64,000 bases of DNA from Udaeobacter sp025935755 (GCA_036278715.1 DASUKN010000014.1:11886-75885); one strand, 5' to 3'. Counted from the stretch's first letter, positions 53,233-62,348 are shown. The notes: generated by a model from the letters alone, not told the origin. Made by a program: numbers and translations.

Positions 53233-53925
53233 ATGGAGCAATCCCTTTTTCACGCTATCAACCAACAATGGACGAGTCCGGGCCTCGACTTGTTCATGGC
53301 TGGGTTGAGCGATTCGCAGATTTGGCAGCCGTTTCTTATCGCAATTGGAATTTGCGCGTTGATCTTCGGTGGATTCAAAGCGCGCGCATTGGTCGTCTGT
53401 CTCGGCATTTCTTTGGCAATCGCGGGATTCGTTACGAGCGTATTGAAATCCAATGTAGGCCGTCCCCGGCCAAAACACGTCCAGAGTGTCCGGATGGTGC
53501 AATTACAAAAAGCCCGGCCAAAGTTTCTAACGCTTTCTAAAAAACCACTCGTTAGGTTTTCTGATTCGTCGGATCGTACCCGCTCAGGGCCATCGTTTCC
53601 GTCTGGACACACCGTAAACAACGCGATCGCCGCGACGTACTTTACTGTGTTTTACCGGCGCCGCGGCTGGCTTTACTGGCTTGTCGCTCTTGCCGTTGGT
53701 TATTCGCGAATTTATCTGGGCGCGCATTGGCCGGGCGATGTCGCCGCGACCCTGTTTTTGGGAATTGCGGAAGCATTGCTTCTTCTTGGTTTGTTTGAGT
53801 TGATTTGGAAAATCGCGGCGCGGAAGTGGTTGCCGAAGATGTTTGCGCGGCATCCGAGTTTAATCGCAGAGGACGGGCCCCGCCTGCCCTCTACACCCTC
53901 ACAAGCCGGGGCCGCGCTACTCTGA
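53233..53925 (+). CDS. PAP2-family phosphatase (second)
   Basis: The 230-residue membrane protein has the three PAP2 motifs KSNVGRPRP, SFPSGHTVNN and YSRIYLGAHWPGDV, with a longer loop before the second motif than in the 43.3-kb protein. It probably dephosphorylates a polyprenyl or phosphatidyl phosphate in the periplasm. The last 20 residues (AEDGPRLPSTPSQAG) are unlike the rest and are encoded by a GC-rich stretch similar to an intergenic repeat. The GT39 gene starts directly after its stop codon. Confidence 0.92.
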   Translation: MEQSLFHAINQQWTSPGLDLFMAGLSDSQIWQPFLIAIGICALIFGGFKARALVVCLGISLAIAGFVTSVLKSNVGRPRPKHVQSVRMVQLQKARPKFLTLSKKPLVRFSDSSDRTRSGPSFPSGHTVNNAIAATYFTVFYRRRGWLYWLVALAVGYSRIYLGAHWPGDVAATLFLGIAEALLLLGLFELIWKIAARKWLPKMFARHPSLIAEDGPRLPSTPSQAGAALL

Positions 53926-55503
53926 ATGAGTGCTACTCGCGCAGTCTGGCTCTTTATCGCTGCGTTAACGGCGATTCGTCTTTCACTTCTGGGAACGACA
54001 GATCTTTCCTTCGACGAAGCTCATTATTGGATGTGGTCGGAGCGACTGGCACCCGCCTTCTTTAGCAAGGGACCTGCCATCGCTTTCGCGATTCGCGCGA
54101 GCACCGCTGTTTTTGGCGCGAACGAGTTTGGTGTTCGGTTCTTCAGTCCTGTACTCGCGGCGGCAACGAGTTTGCTCTTGTTCTATTTTGCGCGCCGCCT
54201 GTTTAGCGCCACCGCTGGTCTGTGGGCGGTAATTGGTTTGAATGCCACGCCTATTTTTAACATCGGCGCGATCGTAATGACCATCGACGCGTTGTCGATT
54301 TTCTTCTGGATGGCGGCCATGTTTACCTTCTGGCTCGCAATAGAAAAAAGCCCGAGATTTTCGTGGTATTGGCCCTTCACAGGTCTGCTGATTGGCTTGG
54401 GATTTCTCGCCAAATATACCAACGCATTCCAATTGATTTCGGTACTAGCCGTGCTGGCGCTCGTGCCGCGACTGCGACGGGAGTTCAAACGCCCGGGCCT
54501 GTATTTGTTGATCGGGGTGTTCGTTCTGTGCACGATTCCGCCGATCGTTTGGAACGCGCAGCACGCCTGGATCACGCTGGCGCATTTGCGTTCTCGCGGT
54601 AATCTGGATCGCGGCTTTGGCTTTCGGCCACTTGAGGCGCTTTCATTTCTCGGTCAACACTTCATCGTTTATTCGCCGCTGCTGTTTCTGGCGTTGGTTT
54701 GGGGCGTCGTCGCAAGCGCTCGACGCATCAATCAGCAATTCAAGGTCCTCTTCTTAATGTGGTTTGGTTTGCCGGTCTTTGTTTTTTACTTGCTGCTGTC
54801 GATTAACAAGAGTGCTGCGCCGAACTGGGATGGGCTCGCGTTTTTCGGCTTTGGGTTGGTTGCGACATACTTCTGGTGGGAACGGCTTCAGGCAAGCTTC
54901 GTCTTGCGAGTATGCGCCAGTGTCGCTGTCCTGGTGGGCTTGATTATGAGCGTAGTCGCGTTGAACACAGATTCGCTGCGCGCGATCGGTTACCGATTTC
55001 CGCGCAGCGATCCAAGTGATCGAATGCGTGGATGGAAAAGCGCGACGGAGGCGCTTGAAAAAATGCGCAATGATCTGGAGGCGCAAATGGGCGAGAAACT
55101 CTTTCTCATTGCAGACGCTCGCGATCGGGCGTCGGAGATTTCGTTTTATCTCCGCGACAAACAGGTCGAAGGCCCCGGGCATCCGCCCGCGTACATTCCC
55201 GAATCGCAGGACATGGTGAATCAGTTTTCGTTTTGGCCGCGCTACGACCAATTCGTTGAGGTCAAACCCGGCTCACAACGGCCCGACGGCGAGGTTTACA
55301 CCGAAGAGAACGGCGTCAATTTGTTCGTCGGCCGCGATGCGCTTTTTATCAGGGAAGGGGAAAAGCAGCATGTGCCGCGCAACATACAGGCAGCATTTCA
55401 ATCCACTGAGCCGGTAGGAACAATCGAAGTGTCGCGCTATGGAAAAGTGATACGGCGCTGGCAGGTGTTCCTTTGCCGGAGTTATCGGACACTGCCGTTG
55501 TGA
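53926..55503 (+). CDS. GT39/ArnT-like glycosyltransferase
   Basis: The 525-residue protein has about eleven membrane helices in its first 360 residues and a periplasmic C-terminal domain. LSFDEAHYWMWSE near residue 30 is the acidic catalytic motif of GT39/GT83 enzymes, which move a sugar from a polyprenyl-phosphate donor to a protein or lipid A on the periplasmic side. Its ATG abuts the stop of the PAP2 gene, and a GT2 gene that could make the lipid-linked donor lies 180 bases downstream, so the three could form one glycosylation unit. Confidence 0.9.
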   Translation: MSATRAVWLFIAALTAIRLSLLGTTDLSFDEAHYWMWSERLAPAFFSKGPAIAFAIRASTAVFGANEFGVRFFSPVLAAATSLLLFYFARRLFSATAGLWAVIGLNATPIFNIGAIVMTIDALSIFFWMAAMFTFWLAIEKSPRFSWYWPFTGLLIGLGFLAKYTNAFQLISVLAVLALVPRLRREFKRPGLYLLIGVFVLCTIPPIVWNAQHAWITLAHLRSRGNLDRGFGFRPLEALSFLGQHFIVYSPLLFLALVWGVVASARRINQQFKVLFLMWFGLPVFVFYLLLSINKSAAPNWDGLAFFGFGLVATYFWWERLQASFVLRVCASVAVLVGLIMSVVALNTDSLRAIGYRFPRSDPSDRMRGWKSATEALEKMRNDLEAQMGEKLFLIADARDRASEISFYLRDKQVEGPGHPPAYIPESQDMVNQFSFWPRYDQFVEVKPGSQRPDGEVYTEENGVNLFVGRDALFIREGEKQHVPRNIQAAFQSTEPVGTIEVSRYGKVIRRWQVFLCRSYRTLPL

Positions 55504-55532
55504 GCGATCACTCATATATCCCGATTTCATTG

Positions 55533-55640
55533 CTCATCCTGAGCGCAGCGAAGGACCTCACAAATCCGGTAATCCCTCCGCTACAGAAAAATCCGGACAG
55601 AGACTCGGGTCGTGAGGTCCCTCACTTCGTTGGGGATGAC
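55533..55640. repeat. Palindromic element, CTCATCC...GGATGAC type, before the GT2 gene
   Basis: CTCATCCTGAGCGCAGCGAAGG at the left and its imperfect inverse ending TTGGGGATGAC at the right enclose a perfect pair GGACCTCAC (55553-55561) / GTGAGGTCC (55612-55620). It is related to the element at 47557-47649 by its TCATCCTGAGCG start and its length of about 100 bases. Confidence 0.65.
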
Positions 55641-55681
55641 CGGCATCTCAAAACGGCACAACGTGCCCTCAACGAGTACAT

Positions 55682-56392
55682 ATGACGCAGACGATTTCAC
55701 CCCAAGTTTCGGTCATCGTTCCTGTGTACAACGAGGAAAAGAATGTCCCGATCCTGCAAGCGGAACTCCGAGCAGCGCTCAGGGGCATCGATCACGAATT
55801 CATTTTTGTCGATGACGGGTCGGTGGACCATACCGCGGAACGAATCGAACCCGCGCCGAATCTTCGAGTGATCCGGTTCGAAAAGAACGCGGGACAAAGC
55901 GCCGCGATGTATGCGGGACTGAAAGCTGCGCGTGGGGCAATCCTCGTTCTAATTGACGGCGATTTGCAAAACGATCCCGCCGATATTCCAAAATTGGTCA
56001 GTGAAATTTCACAGGGCGCGGATCTCGTTTGCGGTTATCGCGCCTATCGAAGGGATACGCGCGTGAAGCGGCTTACCAGCCGGATTGCGAACGCCGTGCG
56101 AAGCCGGTACACGAAGGACGGTGTACGCGATACCGGTTGTACGCTCAAAGCAATGCGACGCGAGTGTGTGAGCGCGCTGGTCCCGTTCAAGGGCATGCAT
56201 CGTTTCATTCCTGCGCTGGTTAAAGATGCAGGATACCGGCTGGTGGAAATCCCCGTGAACCATCGCCCGCGGCGTTTCGGTGAAACCAAATACGGTCTGG
56301 GAAATCGCGCCGTGCGCGCCACCATGGATATGTTCGGTGTACGTTGGCTGTTGTCGCGGCGCTTGAAGTACAACATTCGGGAAAAGAACTAG
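55682..56392 (+). CDS. GT2 glycosyltransferase, dolichyl-phosphate-mannose-synthase-like
   Basis: The 236-residue protein has the GT-A fold start VSVIVPVYNEEKNVPIL, FVDDGSVDHT, and the donor/metal site LIDGDLQNDPADIPKL (DxD-like DGD). It lacks C-terminal membrane helices, as in soluble Dpm1-type enzymes that load a sugar from a nucleotide donor onto a polyprenyl phosphate. It probably supplies the GT39 protein encoded just upstream. Confidence 0.92.
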   Translation: MTQTISPQVSVIVPVYNEEKNVPILQAELRAALRGIDHEFIFVDDGSVDHTAERIEPAPNLRVIRFEKNAGQSAAMYAGLKAARGAILVLIDGDLQNDPADIPKLVSEISQGADLVCGYRAYRRDTRVKRLTSRIANAVRSRYTKDGVRDTGCTLKAMRRECVSALVPFKGMHRFIPALVKDAGYRLVEIPVNHRPRRFGETKYGLGNRAVRATMDMFGVRWLLSRRLKYNIREKN

Positions 56393-56478
56393 AAAAAGTA
56401 CAAGGCTGGGCTTCCGGAAAACGCGCTTGTCAAGGCATGGTCTGCCGCTAAGCTTGGCCTCCCGCACTCAGCATCTGC

Positions 56479-56937
56479 ATGTCCCTCGCCAATTTACTTT
56501 CTGCCGAGCAAATCATTCCCGAGATGAAAGCTACGGAGCGTTGGTCGGCTATTGTGGAACTCATCGATCTGCTTGTTAGCCTCGGGAAAATTAAAGCGCC
56601 AGATCGCGATCCTATTCTCGCGGCGCTGAAGCAACGCGAGGAGACCATGAGCACGGGCATCGGATTCGGAATTGCCATACCGCATTGTTCATCGGATCGA
56701 CTCGATGAAGTGGTGGCAGCGTTCGGACGATCCACCAAAGGGATCGAGTTCGACGCGTTGGATAACGCGCCCGTGAAATTTGTTGTTCTATTTATCGTTC
56801 CGAAGAATCAATTTCAGACGCACCTGCGCACGCTGGCGTCCATCGCAAAATTCTTGAATGACCGGTCGGTACGCGAGAGTCTTGCCAGCGCGAAATCCGC
56901 TGAGGAAATTCTGGCGATCTTCCGCGAGCGTTCCTAA
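56479..56937 (+). CDS. PTS EIIA domain protein (fructose/nitrogen type)
   Basis: The 152-residue protein is an EIIA of the fructose/PtsN type; the phosphorylated histidine is His69 in GIAIPHCSS. A stand-alone EIIA without other PTS components in the window suggests a regulatory PtsN-like role rather than sugar uptake. It precedes argS on the same strand by about 114 bases. Confidence 0.9.
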   Translation: MSLANLLSAEQIIPEMKATERWSAIVELIDLLVSLGKIKAPDRDPILAALKQREETMSTGIGFGIAIPHCSSDRLDEVVAAFGRSTKGIEFDALDNAPVKFVVLFIVPKNQFQTHLRTLASIAKFLNDRSVRESLASAKSAEEILAIFRERS

Positions 56938-56942
56938 TCCAG

Positions 56943-57008
56943 GTGGAACGCGTTGTCCTAAACGCGTTGTCATTTTGTGGCATCGTCTTCGGAGAAGACG
57001 ATCCACCT
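56943..57008. repeat. Hairpin element before argS
   Basis: GGTGGA at 56943-56948 is inverted as TCCACC at the far end, with two direct copies of AACGCGTTGTC near the left and a perfect ATCGTCTTC/GAAGACGAT hairpin at about 56983-57003. There is no T-run, so it is more likely a repeat than a terminator. Confidence 0.45.
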
Positions 57009-57051
57009 TCTCGCTTGGCCTGACAAAGCGATTAAACTGGCAAAGCTGCCG

Positions 57052-58791
57052 ATGAACACCTTTCAATCAATCCTCGCAAAAGCGCTCTCTGGAGCGTTGG
57101 CGAAGGCTGGACTGCCCGAAGCCGGTGAGTTGACGCAGGCGACCGATCCGCGGTTTGGCGATTACCAAACCAACGTTGCTTTCGTGCTTGGTAAGCAGCG
57201 CGGCGAAAATCCGCGAGCGCTCGCAGCAAAGATTGTTACGCATTTGGATGTTACTGACATCTCTGAGCCGCCAAGTGTTGCCGGCGCGGGGTTTATTAAC
57301 TTCACATTGCGCTCCGGTGCGATTGAAAAACAGACGCTCGAAATGTTGCAAGATGAACGCCTCGGTGTCCAAGAAGCAGAATCACCGCGATGCATCGTCA
57401 TCGATTTCGGCTCGCCTAACGTGGCGAAACCGATGCATGTCGGTCACATCCGTAGCACCGCGTTAGGCGATTCGCTCGCGCGCGTCGCGAAATTTCTTGG
57501 ACACGAAGTGATTCGCGACAATCACATCGGCGACTGGGGAACACAGTTCGGGATGGTGATTTGGGGGTGGAAAAATCTGTTGGATCGAGAGGCGCTGCAG
57601 CGGGATCCGCTGGCCGAGATCGTCCGCATCTACAAGGAAACAAACGAACGGGCGACCAGCGACCCAAATATTCGTGAGGCGTGTCGCCAGGAACTCGTGA
57701 AATTACAGGCCGGCCACAAAGAAAATACCGATATTTGGAACGAATGCGTCGCGCTTTCTATGCAGGATTTCGAGCGTGTTTACAGCCTGCTGGACGTGCG
57801 CTACGACCTGCAATGCGGCGAAAGCTTTTACAACGATCAATTGCCCGGCGTGGTAGATCGTCTGCTCAAGGCCGGTATAGCGGAAATCAGCGAAGGCGCT
57901 GTGGTTGTATTCTTCCGCGACGATCCCGAACTGGCTGACAAGCCGCTGATTATTCGCAAACGCGACGGCGGTTTCAATTACGCAACAACAGATGTCGCCA
58001 CCATTGATTATCGGGTTAACGAGTTGAAAGCCGATACAATCTGGTACGTCGTTGGTGCGCCTCAGATATTACATTTCAAACAGATCTTCGCCGTGGCGCG
58101 GCGCGAGGGTTATGCGGTCGATTTGCGTCACGTCACATTTGGCAGCGTCCTCGGAGAAGATCGTAAACTAATGAAGACGCGTTCGGGTGAGAACGTTCCT
58201 CTGCGCGAGCTTCTCGACGAGGCCTGCAAACGCGCCCGGAAAATTGTCGACGAGAAAAATCCGGACCTGAGCGACGAGGAAAAGAACGACATCGCGCAGA
58301 AGATCGGCATCGGCGCCGTGAAATACGCGGATCTCTCGCAGTATCGCACGACAGATTATATTTTTTCGTGGGAGAAGATGCTTTCGCTGCATGGGAACAC
58401 CGCGCCGTATTTGCAGAACGCGTATGTCCGAATTCGCTCCATTTTCCGTAAAGCTGATGTAGCCGCCCCCCTCAGCCGGGGCGAATCACGGCGACAGAGC
58501 GCCGTGGCTACAACGCTTACGCTTAACGAACCCGCGGAAATCAATCTTGCCAAACGAGTTTGTCAGTTCGCCGAAATCGTTCCGCAAGTGCTGAACGGGT
58601 TTCGTCCCAATATCCTTGCGAATTATCTGTTCGAGCTGGCTAACAGCTTCCATGCCTTTTACGAAGCCTGCCCCGTTTTGAAATCGGAAGAACCGGCACG
58701 CAGTTCGCGACTGACGTTATGCGAATTGACCGGACGGGTGCTACAAAAAGGTCTCGAGTTGCTCGGCATTAAAGTGCCAGAGAAGATGTGA
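57052..58791 (+). CDS. argS: Arginyl-tRNA synthetase
   Basis: ArgS charges tRNA-Arg. The 579-residue class I synthetase has the N-terminal additional domain, the HIGH-type motif as HVGHIRS (after AKPMHVGH), VIRDNHIGDWGTQFG, and a KMSKS-type loop reading LMKTRSGENV. The ATG at 57052 gives the usual MNTFQSIL start; an open frame to 56977 crosses a repeat. Residues about 469-487 (ADVAAPLSRGESRRQSAVAT), between IFRK and the tRNA-binding DALR domain, are encoded by a 55-base palindromic element and have no counterpart that I know of in other ArgRS proteins. The frame stays intact. Confidence 0.96.
   Translation: MNTFQSILAKALSGALAKAGLPEAGELTQATDPRFGDYQTNVAFVLGKQRGENPRALAAKIVTHLDVTDISEPPSVAGAGFINFTLRSGAIEKQTLEMLQDERLGVQEAESPRCIVIDFGSPNVAKPMHVGHIRSTALGDSLARVAKFLGHEVIRDNHIGDWGTQFGMVIWGWKNLLDREALQRDPLAEIVRIYKETNERATSDPNIREACRQELVKLQAGHKENTDIWNECVALSMQDFERVYSLLDVRYDLQCGESFYNDQLPGVVDRLLKAGIAEISEGAVVVFFRDDPELADKPLIIRKRDGGFNYATTDVATIDYRVNELKADTIWYVVGAPQILHFKQIFAVARREGYAVDLRHVTFGSVLGEDRKLMKTRSGENVPLRELLDEACKRARKIVDEKNPDLSDEEKNDIAQKIGIGAVKYADLSQYRTTDYIFSWEKMLSLHGNTAPYLQNAYVRIRSIFRKADVAAPLSRGESRRQSAVATTLTLNEPAEINLAKRVCQFAEIVPQVLNGFRPNILANYLFELANSFHAFYEACPVLKSEEPARSSRLTLCELTGRVLQKGLELLGIKVPEKM
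58458..58512. repeat. 55-base palindromic element inside argS
   Basis: TGTAGCC (58458-58464) and GGCTACA (58506-58512) bound the element. Inside are GCCCC/GGGGC around a CCTCAGCC-type loop, and CACGGCG/CGCCGTG around ACAGAG. The copy at 62441-62495 has the same length, the same terminal TGTAGC and GGCTACA, and the same two-hairpin order. Confidence 0.75.
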
Positions 58792-58842
58792 TTAGGACGA
58801 GTAAATCCTGTTTAGGACCCATCTTCGACATCCTTCCTTGTT

Positions 58843-61581
58843 TTAATGCGAGTCGATCATGCGCTGAAATCGCGGGTCGGTTCGAAGAGAATCAAACATT
58901 GGATCGAGCCGGAGCAACGCCAGAGTGATTGGTGGATTTGCGGCGAGCGGGCCAGCGTACGATTTATTAAGGAGGGCGCGCAAAGAATCGATCGCCCGAT
59001 CGCGCTCTCCGGTCAGTGCTGCAACGCGGGCCAGGACCTCGATCATCATGGGACCGAACAGCGCGTTTTTTTCAACCGGAACGATAGTCGTCCCCCGTTC
59101 GGCTAAATCAAATGCAGCGGTTTTATCGCCGAGCGCCCCGTTGAGCAAGGCAAGATCAGAGATTAGAAAATGATATTCCGGCTGTTCCTTGAGGAGGGGT
59201 TCCAGTTCGTCGCGTGCCTGTCGCCAGTTTTCGAGCGCAGCGGCATGATCGCCCTTGATTTCCTCCAGCCAACCTAACCAAAACCGGCTCTCGCCTCTGT
59301 CGCTCCGATCCATCGAGCTGTTCGTGGAAAGTATCTCTTGGAGCTGCGGCATGATCCGGGCAGGGCTCCGTTCGAGAAGCGATTGATAGCACTTCGCGTA
59401 GAGCACGTGGTTGTTGGCAAGAGGCAACGGATCGAGCAGCGCTGCGGAGCGCTTCAAGTCGCCCTGCGCTTGAGAGATGGCTGCTTCTTGAACCAGTGTC
59501 ATCGTGTCGTCAGGTATGATATTGAGGACCTGCTCCAATTCCCGCCGCGCTTCATCAAAACGGCGCTGAAACATGAGAGAACCTGCATGAGCAAAGAGCA
59601 ATTCAGGATTGCGTGGATCTAGCCTTATGGCTTCGTCAAAGTAAGCTTCGCTCCGCTGCCAATCTCCCCGCTGCCGCGCGAGCAGCGCCAGCAACCGCCT
59701 CACCTGGCTGTCGTTCGGGAGAAGCTGACGCGCGCGCCCGACGTAATGTTCTGCCGCGTCTGAATCACTCAAACAGTAGTAATAATATTGACCCGTGGCC
59801 AGGAATGCTTCGCCAAGGTCCGGCTGAAGCGCAAGTGTTGTTTCCGCAGCTCGGCGCGCCTCGTCACGACTGGCTGCCGTTGGAGGCAGAGTCTCCCCGT
59901 AGCCCACCGAATCTATTCGCGCCAGCTGCGCCCAAGCCAGGGCAAACTTTGGGTCCAGGCCCACCGCTTGCTTGAAATAGTTTCTTGCCTTCGAGACGTT
60001 TTCGGAAATGTGGCCGGTTCGCCCCGCGTACACGAGACCGCGCAGATAAGCCTCGTAAGCTTCCGGATTGTCTGTCGGTCTCGCCGCGATGACCTGCTTT
60101 TCGCGCCTGGTGAGCTTCGCCTGTAACTGCTCTGCGATAGTTTTGGCTATTTCGCTTTCGACTGAAAGAATATCGGTGACTGTGCGATCAAAGCTGTCGG
60201 CCCATAAATGTGAGTTGTCGGCTGTCTTGGTCAGTTGCGCGCTGATGCGCATGGCATCGCCGTTTTTTTGTACGCTTCCTTCTACGACATACTCCACGCC
60301 AAGTTGCTTCGCGATTTCGCGCAGGTTTCCGCGCGGGCCCTTGTAATTCTCAGCCGACGTGCGGGAAATGACCTTCAGATCGCCGATCTTGGAAAGCCGG
60401 GTGAGGATTTCCTGCTGTATCCCATCTGCGAAATATGCGTTCTCCGGATCGGCACTGAGATTCTCAAACGGCAGCACGGCGAGGCCGTTTGACGGCCGGG
60501 GAACATGCTCGCTCCAGACGAGGGCGGATAGCGAAACCACGAGCGCGACCAAAGCCGTGGCCAGCCCAGCGATGGCTCGATTGCGCCGCGTCCAGTGCCA
60601 CATACGGGTCGTTAGGCCAGCGGGCCGGGCTTGGATCGTGCGCCCGGCGCAGAAGCGTTCGAGATCTTCGGCCAGCGCAACGGCCGAGGAATAACGTGAC
60701 ACCGGTTCTTTCTCGAGACACTTCAAACAGATCGTCTCCAGATCACGAGGAACATGATGATTCGTCAGGCGTGGACGTCTTGGTGCTTGCTCGGCGGCGC
60801 GGCGCAGCACTTCCATTGGTGTCTCGCCTGAAACGGGCGGATGACCGGTCAGCATTTGGTATAAAATCGCGCCGAGACTGTACACATCGGCGCCGGAGCC
60901 AACGGTACGTGAGTTGGTGGCCTGTTCTGGCGCCATGTAAAATGGCGTACCCAGGATCGCCAGTGTTTGCGTGAGATCGCATTCGCATTGCAACCATTTC
61001 GCCAGTCCGAAATCGCTCACATACGGTTTGCCCGCACCGTCAAAGAGAATATTTCCCGGCTTTAAATCGCGGTGCAGAATGCCGCGCTCATGCGCAAAAG
61101 CAATCGCCCGGGCGAGCTTCGCCATCAGCGCCGCCGTTTCATGTGGTTTGGTTCGGTAATTTTCGATCCTCGCCGAGAGCGGGCCGCCCTCTGCAAACTT
61201 CATGCTGTAGAACGGCGTGCCATCCTGTTCGCCGACTGAGTAGATCGGCAGAATGCATTCGTGATCGAGACTTGCCGCCGCTTCCGCCTCCGTGCGAAAA
61301 CGATTTACCGCACCGGACGACCTCAGATGGACCGGCAAGATCATTTTCAGCGCGACGGTTCGCGACGGTGTGCGCTGTCGCGCGCGATAAACGATCCCCA
61401 TCCCGCCGCGCGCGATCTCATTTAGCAATTCGTAATCTTCAATGCGACTGCCGCTTGACGGCACGTCTGGCGAATCGAGCGCAGTAGCTAGCAAACACGC
61501 CGGGCAGAAGCCGCTTGGCATGTCCACCTCCAATGATGAACCGCAGGTTTCGCAGAAGGTTTTGCGCGCCAGCAGGTCCAT
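58843..61581 (-). CDS. Ser/Thr protein kinase with zinc ribbon, TolB-like and TPR domains
   Basis: The 912-residue protein starts with a zinc ribbon (Cys10, Cys13, Cys26, Cys29). A Hanks-type kinase domain follows (GGMGIVYRA, VALKMI, ILHRDLKPGNILFD, SDFGLAKW, GTPFYMAPEQ). After a membrane helix near residues 345-365 comes a TolB/adenylate-cyclase-associated type domain (LAVLPFENLSADPENAYFAD) and about 250 residues of TPR. It should phosphorylate targets in the cytoplasm and sense something outside. Its ATG lies five bases after the stop of the ECF sigma gene, so both are one operon and probably one signalling pair. Confidence 0.93.
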   Translation of the reverse strand: MDLLARKTFCETCGSSLEVDMPSGFCPACLLATALDSPDVPSSGSRIEDYELLNEIARGGMGIVYRARQRTPSRTVALKMILPVHLRSSGAVNRFRTEAEAAASLDHECILPIYSVGEQDGTPFYSMKFAEGGPLSARIENYRTKPHETAALMAKLARAIAFAHERGILHRDLKPGNILFDGAGKPYVSDFGLAKWLQCECDLTQTLAILGTPFYMAPEQATNSRTVGSGADVYSLGAILYQMLTGHPPVSGETPMEVLRRAAEQAPRRPRLTNHHVPRDLETICLKCLEKEPVSRYSSAVALAEDLERFCAGRTIQARPAGLTTRMWHWTRRNRAIAGLATALVALVVSLSALVWSEHVPRPSNGLAVLPFENLSADPENAYFADGIQQEILTRLSKIGDLKVISRTSAENYKGPRGNLREIAKQLGVEYVVEGSVQKNGDAMRISAQLTKTADNSHLWADSFDRTVTDILSVESEIAKTIAEQLQAKLTRREKQVIAARPTDNPEAYEAYLRGLVYAGRTGHISENVSKARNYFKQAVGLDPKFALAWAQLARIDSVGYGETLPPTAASRDEARRAAETTLALQPDLGEAFLATGQYYYYCLSDSDAAEHYVGRARQLLPNDSQVRRLLALLARQRGDWQRSEAYFDEAIRLDPRNPELLFAHAGSLMFQRRFDEARRELEQVLNIIPDDTMTLVQEAAISQAQGDLKRSAALLDPLPLANNHVLYAKCYQSLLERSPARIMPQLQEILSTNSSMDRSDRGESRFWLGWLEEIKGDHAAALENWRQARDELEPLLKEQPEYHFLISDLALLNGALGDKTAAFDLAERGTTIVPVEKNALFGPMMIEVLARVAALTGERDRAIDSLRALLNKSYAGPLAANPPITLALLRLDPMFDSLRTDPRFQRMIDSH

Positions 61582-61586
61582 CTAAT

Positions 61587-62348
61587 TTATAATGCGTGCT
61601 GTTGGCCAAGCCGCACGAAAACGCCGCGTAACTGCCGGAGTTCGTCATCCACTTCGTGCGGGGCGCTCACCGTCTGCATCACCTCCTGTCGCACAGCGCT
61701 GGCGAATTGCCGCCGCAACCGATGAATATGCGTTTTGACCGCGCTCATCGCCAATCCCATTCGCTGCGCCGCATCCTGATATGAAATTTCCCGTTTCTCC
61801 CCCGCGAGGAAGGGCGACAGCGCCTCGAACGTTTCCTCTTTTCCGTTAGCGGAAAATTCCGCGCGCACCTTTCCGAGTGCGCGCTCCAAGAGTAGAACGG
61901 CCCAGCGCGCATCGAGCGAGTCGGCCGGAGTGAGATTCATGGTGACCTGCCGATGATGCGTTTCTTCGGAGGCGACTTCGTCCATGGAAATGAATTGTGC
62001 GCCGCCGCCGCGTTTCACTGCGCGCAGGTACGCCTGTTCGTCAGCGAGACAGCGTGTGAGCGCGCCTAAGAGGAAACTGCGGAAACGTCCACGCGCCGGC
62101 GAAGCGCGGCGGAGCGTTTCATCCTGAACTATGCGCTGAAAAAAAATTTGTGTCAGATCCTGTGCATCATGCCTATTAAACCCCCGCTGGCGCACATATG
62201 CGTAGATCGGCGGCCAATACATTTGGCAGAGCTCAGTCAGCGCCTCTGTCGCGCGCGATTCAGAAAGGCTGCCCGCAGCGAGTACAACGCTCCATGCCGT
62301 CTCAGCAAAATGGGCGCCGTTGTTGCGCGAAGCGGAGGGGGATAGCAT
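61587..62348 (-). CDS. ECF-type RNA polymerase sigma factor
   Basis: The 253-residue protein resembles an ECF sigma factor with region 2 (ELCQMYWPPIYAYVRQRG, then DAQDLTQIFFQRI) and region 4 (EISYQDAAQRMGLAMSAVKTHIHRLRRQF). It is longer than typical ECF proteins because of an insertion between the regions. It belongs with the downstream Ser/Thr kinase; such sigma-kinase pairs are known from Planctomycetes and Verrucomicrobia, where the kinase may control the sigma factor. A 55-base palindrome lies upstream. Confidence 0.92.
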   Translation of the reverse strand: MLSPSASRNNGAHFAETAWSVVLAAGSLSESRATEALTELCQMYWPPIYAYVRQRGFNRHDAQDLTQIFFQRIVQDETLRRASPARGRFRSFLLGALTRCLADEQAYLRAVKRGGGAQFISMDEVASEETHHRQVTMNLTPADSLDARWAVLLLERALGKVRAEFSANGKEETFEALSPFLAGEKREISYQDAAQRMGLAMSAVKTHIHRLRRQFASAVRQEVMQTVSAPHEVDDELRQLRGVFVRLGQQHAL

